This document shows, one piece after another, positions 58,808-64,000 of a stretch of DNA of 64,000 nucleotides. A model generated the notes under the pieces. That model did no database searches. It worked only from the letters and a program-made list of their open reading frames with translations, and was not told the origin of the DNA. How positions within the stretch are numbered: position 1 is the stretch's first letter; every line of letters begins with the position of its first letter. Source of the stretch: Clitoria ternatea (Eukaryota > Streptophyta > Magnoliopsida > Fabales > Fabaceae); NCBI GenBank assembly GCA_037962975.1, contig CM075675.1, positions 106,356,718 through 106,420,717 on the forward strand. The letters run 5' to 3'. Made by a program: the position numbers and the translations under genes.

Positions 58808-59986
58808 ATGGCAAGAAACAACAACAACAACAACAACCACGATATGGCAGCAGCTTTCAACCGCTTAGCTGAAGCTATAGAACGACAAAACCAACCAAGG
58901 AGCACTGGAGAACTCCATGGGTTAGACCGCTTCTTGAAGAGAAAGCCTTCGCAATTCAAGGGAGGCTACAATCCAGAGGCAGCATACTTATGGGTTAAGG
59001 AAATGGAGCACATTTTCCGAGCCTTGCCCTGCACAGAATTTGAAAGGGTGGAGTGTGCCACTTATATGATGGTCGAGGAAGCAGAAAACTGGTGGATACA
59101 TGTCAGAACTCGTATGATTGAAACTGACAGACCTTTAAACTGGGTCAACTTCAAGGACTGTTTCCTAGAGAAATATTTTCCGGCAAGTGTGAAAAACCGC
59201 AAAGAGCTGGAATTTATGGAGCTGAAACAAGGCTCGATGTCCGTTGGAGAATATGCTGCAAAGTTTGAAGAACTATCTCTCTTTTACCCTCCTTTTCAAC
59301 AGGCTGGTGCCGAAGAATCGAAATGTGTTAAATTTGAGAACGGACTGAATCTGGAAATCAAAGAGGCGATTGAGTACCAAGAAATTCAGAGTTTTTCTAT
59401 TCTGATCAACAAATGCAGAATTTTTGAAGAAAATCACCAGGCCAGACTGGCACATGAAAAAGCCAATAGACAATTGAAACCTCAGACAGTTAATTTCAAA
59501 AGAAGAGGATCGTTCTATCCAAATCGCTCTAGAGGCGGATCATCATCATCGTCATCTTTTGATAGACGCAATAACATGAGGTGTCTTAAGTGTGGAGGTA
59601 ATCATCATGTACGTGATTGTAACAGACGTCTTGAAGAGGTCACTTGCTTCCGATGTAACCAAAAAGGACACATCAGTCCAAATTGTCCGCAGAGCAATCA
59701 AAACAACAACAGGAACACTATGAGTGAACCAAGAGGCTCTAATTATCAGAGAGGCCGAGGAGAAGACACACGTACTGCCCAACCTCCAAGACAGAACAGG
59801 GAGTCCACAGATCAGAGGTTGCAACAAACAGCTGGGAGAGTCTATGCCATCAGCGGTTCAGAGGCAGACCAAGCTGATGACCTCGTACAAAGTAAGTGTG
59901 ACATTAATGGTACAATCCTATCTGTGTTATTTGATTCTGGTGCTACGCATTCCTTCATTTCTGATGAGTGTGTTAGACGCCTTTAA
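58808..59986 (+). CDS. gag-protease part of element B
   Basis: 392 codons. An Asn repeat at the N-terminus, then the capsid domain (about residues 45-205: PSQFKGGYNPEAAYLWVKEM, FLEKYFPASVKNRKE, GEYAAKFEELSLF, CVKFENGLNLEIKEA), a Ser-rich linker, two CCHC knuckles (CLKCGGNHHVRDC at 259 and CFRCNQKGHISPNC at 280) and the start of the aspartic protease with its DSG active site at residue 376 (LFDSGATHSF). TAA at 59984-59986 interrupts the protease a few residues later; the frame continues unchanged beyond it. Gag is related to A's gag but clearly a different family. Confidence 0.92.
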   Translation: MARNNNNNNNHDMAAAFNRLAEAIERQNQPRSTGELHGLDRFLKRKPSQFKGGYNPEAAYLWVKEMEHIFRALPCTEFERVECATYMMVEEAENWWIHVRTRMIETDRPLNWVNFKDCFLEKYFPASVKNRKELEFMELKQGSMSVGEYAAKFEELSLFYPPFQQAGAEESKCVKFENGLNLEIKEAIEYQEIQSFSILINKCRIFEENHQARLAHEKANRQLKPQTVNFKRRGSFYPNRSRGGSSSSSSFDRRNNMRCLKCGGNHHVRDCNRRLEEVTCFRCNQKGHISPNCPQSNQNNNRNTMSEPRGSNYQRGRGEDTRTAQPPRQNRESTDQRLQQTAGRVYAISGSEADQADDLVQSKCDINGTILSVLFDSGATHSFISDECVRRL

Positions 59987-62935
59987 TTACCTGTGAAGCC
60001 TATGACATATGATCTGATTGTTTCTACTCCCACCGGTACACAACTTAGAACTGCTAAGGTGTGTAACGAATGTTCTATACTCATAGAAGGTAGACGCTTT
60101 CTGGTCGATCTTGTTTGTTTACCTTTGAAGGATCTGGACGTGATTCTGGGGATGGACTGGTTATCGACAAATCGAGTCTTGGTGGACTGTCACAACAAGA
60201 CCGTGATATTTCCATCAGAAAATCTAAATTTTGACAACCTCAAGACCTATGTATTACAAGGTGAAAGTCAATTGTTTGCTTTATTCACTCTTTACAAAGA
60301 AGATGGTGAACCTAAAGCAATCGAGATGCCGGTTGTTTCTGAATTTCCTGAAGTATTTCCTGAAGATGTCTCAAGTTTACCTCCAGAACGTGAGGTAGAA
60401 TTCTCCATTGATTTAATTCCAGGAGCAGAACCAGTGTCTAAAGCTCCATACCGTATGGCACCAATTGAACTGGCAGAACTGAAGAAACAAATTGAAGAGT
60501 TGCTGGAGAAGCATTTCATTAGACCGAGTGTGTCACCATGGGGAGCGCCAGTATTGCTCGTCAAGAAGAAAGATGGAAGCATGAGGTTATGCGTAGATTA
60601 TCGTCAACTGAATAAATTGACAGTGAAGAATAGATATCCTTTGCCCAGAATTGATGATCTGATAGATCAATTGAGAGGTGCTGCAGTGTTTTCCAAGATT
60701 GATCTACGATCGGGGTATCATCAGATTCGTGTCAAGTCTGAGGATATTCCAAAGACAGCCTTTAGAACACGATATGGTCATTACGAGTACCTTGTGATGC
60801 CCTTCGGAGTGACCAATGCCCCAGCCGTATTCATGGATTACATGAATCGAGTATTTCATCCCTACTTGGATCAATTTGTCATCATTTTCATTGATGATAT
60901 TCTGATCTATTCAAAAACTGCAGAGGAACATGAAAAGCATCTTCGAGTGGTATTGCAGATTTTGAAGGAGAAGCAGTTGTATGCAAAGTTATCAAAATGT
61001 GAATTCTGGTTGAAAGAGGTAAAATTCCTAGGCCATGTAATCTCAAACGAAGGAGTATCTGTGGATCCTTCTAAAATAGAAGCTGTGGTAAACTGGGAGA
61101 AACCTACTTCAGTCACTGAGATACGAAGTTTCCTGGGATTGGCTGGTTATTATCGGAGATTCATTGAAGGGTTTTCTCAAATTGCCCTACCAATGACTCG
61201 GCTAACCCGGAAGAATCAACCTTTTTCTTGGACGCCAGAATGTGAGAAAAGTTTCCAAGAACTGAAGTTGAAGCTTACATCTGCTCCAGTCTTAACCTTA
61301 CCTAACCCACAAGAAGATTTCGTGGTTTATTGTGATGCTTCCAAAATGGGCTTAGGATGTGTTTTGATGCAGCAACGAAAGGTGGTTGCCTATGCTTCTA
61401 GACAGTTGAGACCACATGAGATGAACTATCCGACGCATGATCTAGAATTGGCAGCAGTGGTATTTGCTCTGAAAATCTGGAGACACCATTTGTATGGAGT
61501 CAGGTTTGAAGTGTTCAGTGACCACAAGAGCTTGAAGTATTTGTTCGATCAAAAAGAATTAAACATGAGGCAGCGAAGGTGGATGGAATTTCTTAAAGAT
61601 TATGAATTTGATTTGAAATACCATCCAGGAAAAGCAAATATGGTGGCAGATGCACTAAGCCGAAAGTCCATTCATATGGCATCTTTGATGATAAAAGAAA
61701 TAGAGATGATAGAACAGTTCAGAGACATGAACTTGGGTGTAGAGATAAAATCTTCAAGGAGTATGACTTTGGGGACTTTAAAAATAACCAATGATTTCCT
61801 GAAACTGTTAGGTGAAAGACAGAAAGAAGATTTGCCATTACAGGAGTTGAGAGAATTACAGGCGAATGGAAAAGATATGGGACTACAAGAAGGATTAGAT
61901 GGAATTTGGAGGATCAGGAATAGAATTTGTGTACCAGATGATGTTGATCTGAGAAGGACGATTCTAGAAGAAGCGCATAAAAGTATGTTGAGCATTCATC
62001 CTGGATCAACTAAGATGTATCAAGATCTGAGGAAAAGCTTTTGGTGGCCAAGGATGAAGAAAGAGATAGTTGAATATGTGGCTTCATGTCTGGTGTGTCA
62101 AAAAGCCAAGGTAGAACACCAGAAGCCATCTGGTGAACTGCAACCATTAGAGATTCCTGTCTGGAAATGGGATGACATCTCAATGGACTTTGTGTCGGGG
62201 TTACCAAGAACACGTTCAGGGAATGATGCAATCTGGGTTATTGTAGACAGATTGACAAAGTCTGCTCACTTTCTCCCAATGAATATGAAGAACTCTTTAC
62301 AAAAGTTGGCACAGTTATATGTGAAGGAGATCGTACGACTACATGGTGTACCATCAAGTATTGTGTCAGATAGAGATCCAAGATTCACTTCCCGATTCTG
62401 GGGAAGCTTGCATCAGGAATTGGGTTCAAAACTTCGATTGAGTTCAGCTTATCATCCCCAAACAGATGGACAGTCAGAACGTACCATACAAAGTTTGGAA
62501 GACTTACTGCGATCTTGTGTGATTGAACATGGTGGTAGTTGGGAGCAGTTTCTTCCATTGATTGAATTCACGTATAATAATAGCTACCACAGCAGTATTG
62601 GTATGGCTCCATTCGAAGCATTGTATGGTAGGAAGTGTCGAACACCACTTTGTTGGTTGGAAACTGGTGAAAGTTTGGCGTTAGGACCTGAAATTGTGCA
62701 GCAGACTACTGAACAAATAGAAATGATCAGAGAAAAGATGAAGGCATCTCAGGACAGACAGAAGCAGTATTATGATAAGAGGAGGAAACCACTTGAATTC
62801 CAAGCTGGTGAGCATGTATTTTTGAAGGTTTCACCTCACAAGGGGATTGGTCGAGCATTGAAGAGTAAGAAATTGAGTCCAAGATTCATTGGACCATATG
62901 AGATCCTAAAGAGGGTTGGTACAGTGGCATATTAG
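59987..62935 (+). CDS. pol of element B (rest of PR, RT, RNase H, integrase)
   Basis: Same frame as gag after the TAA. First ATG in the open part is 59993, but translation of an active relative would simply continue from gag. Protease end (DVILGMDWL); reverse transcriptase with LVKKKDGSMRLCVDYRQLN, LRSGYHQIRV and the catalytic FIDD (Asp codons at 60893-60898); RNase H (VVYCDASKMGLGCVLMQ and DHKSLKYLF); integrase zinc finger HPGS...CLVCQKAK with all ligands; DDE core (SMDF, SDRDPRF, DGQSERTIQSLED). All catalytic residues are in place. TAG at 62933-62935 cuts it in the integrase C-terminal region, in what reads elsewhere as VAYQIA (CAG to TAG). Confidence 0.94.
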   Translation, partial: LPVKPMTYDLIVSTPTGTQLRTAKVCNECSILIEGRRFLVDLVCLPLKDLDVILGMDWLSTNRVLVDCHNKTVIFPSENLNFDNLKTYVLQGESQLFALFTLYKEDGEPKAIEMPVVSEFPEVFPEDVSSLPPEREVEFSIDLIPGAEPVSKAPYRMAPIELAELKKQIEELLEKHFIRPSVSPWGAPVLLVKKKDGSMRLCVDYRQLNKLTVKNRYPLPRIDDLIDQLRGAAVFSKIDLRSGYHQIRVKSEDIPKTAFRTRYGHYEYLVMPFGVTNAPAVFMDYMNRVFHPYLDQFVIIFIDDILIYSKTAEEHEKHLRVVLQILKEKQLYAKLSKCEFWLKEVKFLGHVISNEGVSVDPSKIEAVVNWEKPTSVTEIRSFLGLAGYYRRFIEGFSQIALPMTRLTRKNQPFSWTPECEKSFQELKLKLTSAPVLTLPNPQEDFVVYCDASKMGLGCVLMQQRKVVAYASRQLRPHEMNYPTHDLELAAVVFALKIWRHHLYGVRFEVFSDHKSLKYLFDQKELNMRQRRWMEFLKDYEFDLKYHPGKANMVADALSRKSIHMASLMIKEIEMIEQFRDMNLGVEIKSSRSMTLGTLKITNDFLKLLGERQKEDLPLQELRELQANGKDMGLQEGLDGIWRIRNRICVPDDVDLRRTILEEAHKSMLSIHPGSTKMYQDLRKSFWWPRMKKEIVEYVASCLVCQKAKVEHQKPSGELQPLEIPVWKWDDISMDFVSGLPRTRSGNDAIWVIVDRLTKSAHFLPMNMKNSLQKLAQLYVKEIVRLHGVPSSIVSDRDPRFTSRFWGSLHQELGSKLRLSSAYHPQTDGQSERTIQSLEDLLRSCVIEHGGSWEQFLPLIEFTYNNSYHSSIGMAPFEALYGRKCRTPLCWLETGESLALGPEIVQQTTEQIEMIREKMKASQDRQKQYYDKRRKPLEFQAGEHVFLKVSPHKGIGRALKSKKLSPRFIGPYEILKRVGTVAY

Positions 62936-63223
62936 ATTGCACTTCCCCCTCACCTGGCAAATCTACACAATGTATTTCATGTATCACAGCTAAGGAAGTA
63001 CGTACAAGATCCCAACCATGTGATTGCTGCCGATGATATTGAAGTTAGAGAAAATCTGACCATCTCCACAGAACCTACACAGATTCTAGAAAGGTCGAAT
63101 AAACGCTTGAGGAACAAGAATGTACCACTGGTAAAAGTTGCATGGAAACAAGGAACTGATGTAACTCTGACTTGGGAGCGTGAAGATACTATAAGGACAC
63201 AGTATCCAGAATTGTTTCACTGA
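62936..63223 (+). pseudogene. integrase C-terminus with chromodomain, after premature stop
   Basis: Same frame as pol after the TAG. Reads IALPPHLANLHNVFHVSQL, then a chromodomain-like end with ILERSNKRLRNKNVPLVKV and AWKQGTDVTLTWEREDTI, finishing at TGA 63221-63223. In Tekay/Del elements this module steers integration toward heterochromatin. Its presence is the reason for the clade call. Confidence 0.85.
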
Positions 63224-63261
63224 GGAGTGCGTAATGATTAAATTTCGAGGACGAAATTTTT

Positions 63262-63277
63262 ATTAGGGTGGGAGAAT
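63262..63277 (+). promoter_or_regulatory. polypurine tract of element B
   Basis: AGGGTGGGAGAAT directly before the 3' LTR, preceded by GGACGAAATTTTTATT, the usual arrangement in Tekay-type elements. Confidence 0.85.
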
Positions 63278-64000
63278 TGTAACATCCTAAAAATTTTATT
63301 CTCATGTATAATCATTTTGATTTAGACCATCAATGATATTATCCATTTTATCTCAACTTTCTACATAAATTTTTGGTTAGGACAACATCTTCAATTTAAC
63401 CTTTTACCATGGTAAATAATTTTAACTTTATACCTTTGGTAAAAGTTAATCAAATAATTTATTACCTATTTCCTTAGTTATTAATTTCCTTGGCTTTTCC
63501 AATTACTCTCATCAAATTGCCACATACTCCACTCAAAATGCGTCATCTTGTACACATTTTAATTGTTAGTTAGAGTCCGAATTTGGAAATGTGTCCAACT
63601 ACAAAGTTGTTCCTCTTTTTCTTATCTTTTCAACAAGACCAAATTTGTTAAATTCCATTAAGATATGAGAGAGATATGTCCAAAATACCGAAACAGTGTC
63701 AGAATTGATATTTTATTTCAATCATATCATCTTGTACATATTTTAATACCTTGTTAGAGTCCGAATTTGAAAAAGTCGTAAACTACAAAGTTGTTCCTCA
63801 TTGTCTTAGCTTTCCAACAAGACCACATTTGTTAAAATCCATTAAGATATGAGAGAGATATGCCTAAAAGACCAAAACAGTGTCAGAATTGATATTTACT
63901 TCAATCAAACAAACTACATTATGTAGGCTGCGGAAATGGTCAACAATCCAGCTCATTTTTCTCACCTAAAACCTCCATTATCACCATAATTCATGCACCT
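63278..64000 (+). repeat. element B 3' LTR, first 723 bp
   Basis: Matches 55515-56236 with one small difference. Cut by the window edge. Confidence 0.95.

Larger units (their letters stand above)
55515..64000 (+). mobile_element. Tekay/Del-like gypsy element B, 3' end beyond window
   Basis: Two LTRs, tRNA-Met primer site, gag, protease, RT, RNase H, integrase and a chromodomain-like C-terminus, then a polypurine tract. Inserted into gag-pol of element A in the same orientation. The first 723 bp of the 3' LTR match the 5' LTR with one difference (TTTTTT against TCTTTTT, near 55851 and 63614), so it is very young. The whole gag-pol is one frame (58808-63223) broken only by two stop codons. Confidence 0.96.

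Overview
This is plant nuclear DNA from a dicot. It is AT-rich, it carries introns, Pol II TATA boxes and a Pol III U6 snRNA gene with the plant-specific upstream element, and about half of it is LTR-retrotransposon sequence. A legume of the Phaseoleae is my best guess, from the look of the repeats and protein similarities; that is inference. There is no operon structure and no CRISPR or prokaryotic feature.

Host genes are sparse. (1) 7.8-8.7 kb, + strand: a secreted thaumatin-like (PR-5) protein, two exons joined by a GC-AG intron. (2) 27.3-29.0 kb, + strand: an intronless P-class pentatricopeptide-repeat protein, probably chloroplast-targeted and similar to Arabidopsis At1g79080. (3) 33.2 kb, - strand: an intact U6 snRNA gene with USE, TATA and T-run terminator, with a decayed second U6 copy about 0.9 kb away. 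(4) 36.3-37.8 kb, - strand: the 25-residue ribosomal protein eL41, split 4 + 21 codons by a 1.4 kb intron.

The rest is mobile DNA and intergenic sequence. 1-7.7 kb is AT-rich with little content. 9-15 kb holds MITE-like and LTR-like debris, an unrecognised 180-codon ORF and a FAR1-related pseudogene. 15.35-20.81 kb is a complete, young Ty3/gypsy element (302-bp LTRs differing at two sites, 5-bp TSD) whose pol frame runs through the polypurine tract into the 3' LTR and is broken at three homopolymer runs. 21.8-26.4 kb is an old minus-strand gypsy remnant split by a 2.57-kb solo LTR. 30-36 kb holds Ty1/copia and LINE fragments around the U6 locus.

39.4-64 kb is a nested retrotransposon cluster. 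An inverted, apparently chimeric LTR contains a 1.8-kb solo LTR and a 1.87-kb foldback element with 9-bp TSDs and tRNA-like Pol III boxes in both arms. Next come an LTR fragment, a MULE/FAR1-type transposase pseudogene, further LTR-like sequence, and then a three-layer nest: an older LTR element interrupted by Tekay-like element A (3.08-kb LTR), whose gag-pol is interrupted by Tekay-like element B (2.99-kb LTR), which runs off the window. B is very young: its LTRs show one difference in the ~720 bp that can be compared.

I found no clearly new biological system. The most unusual items are the foldback element with internal Pol III boxes, the gypsy ORF that ends inside its own 3' LTR, and the chimeric LTR.
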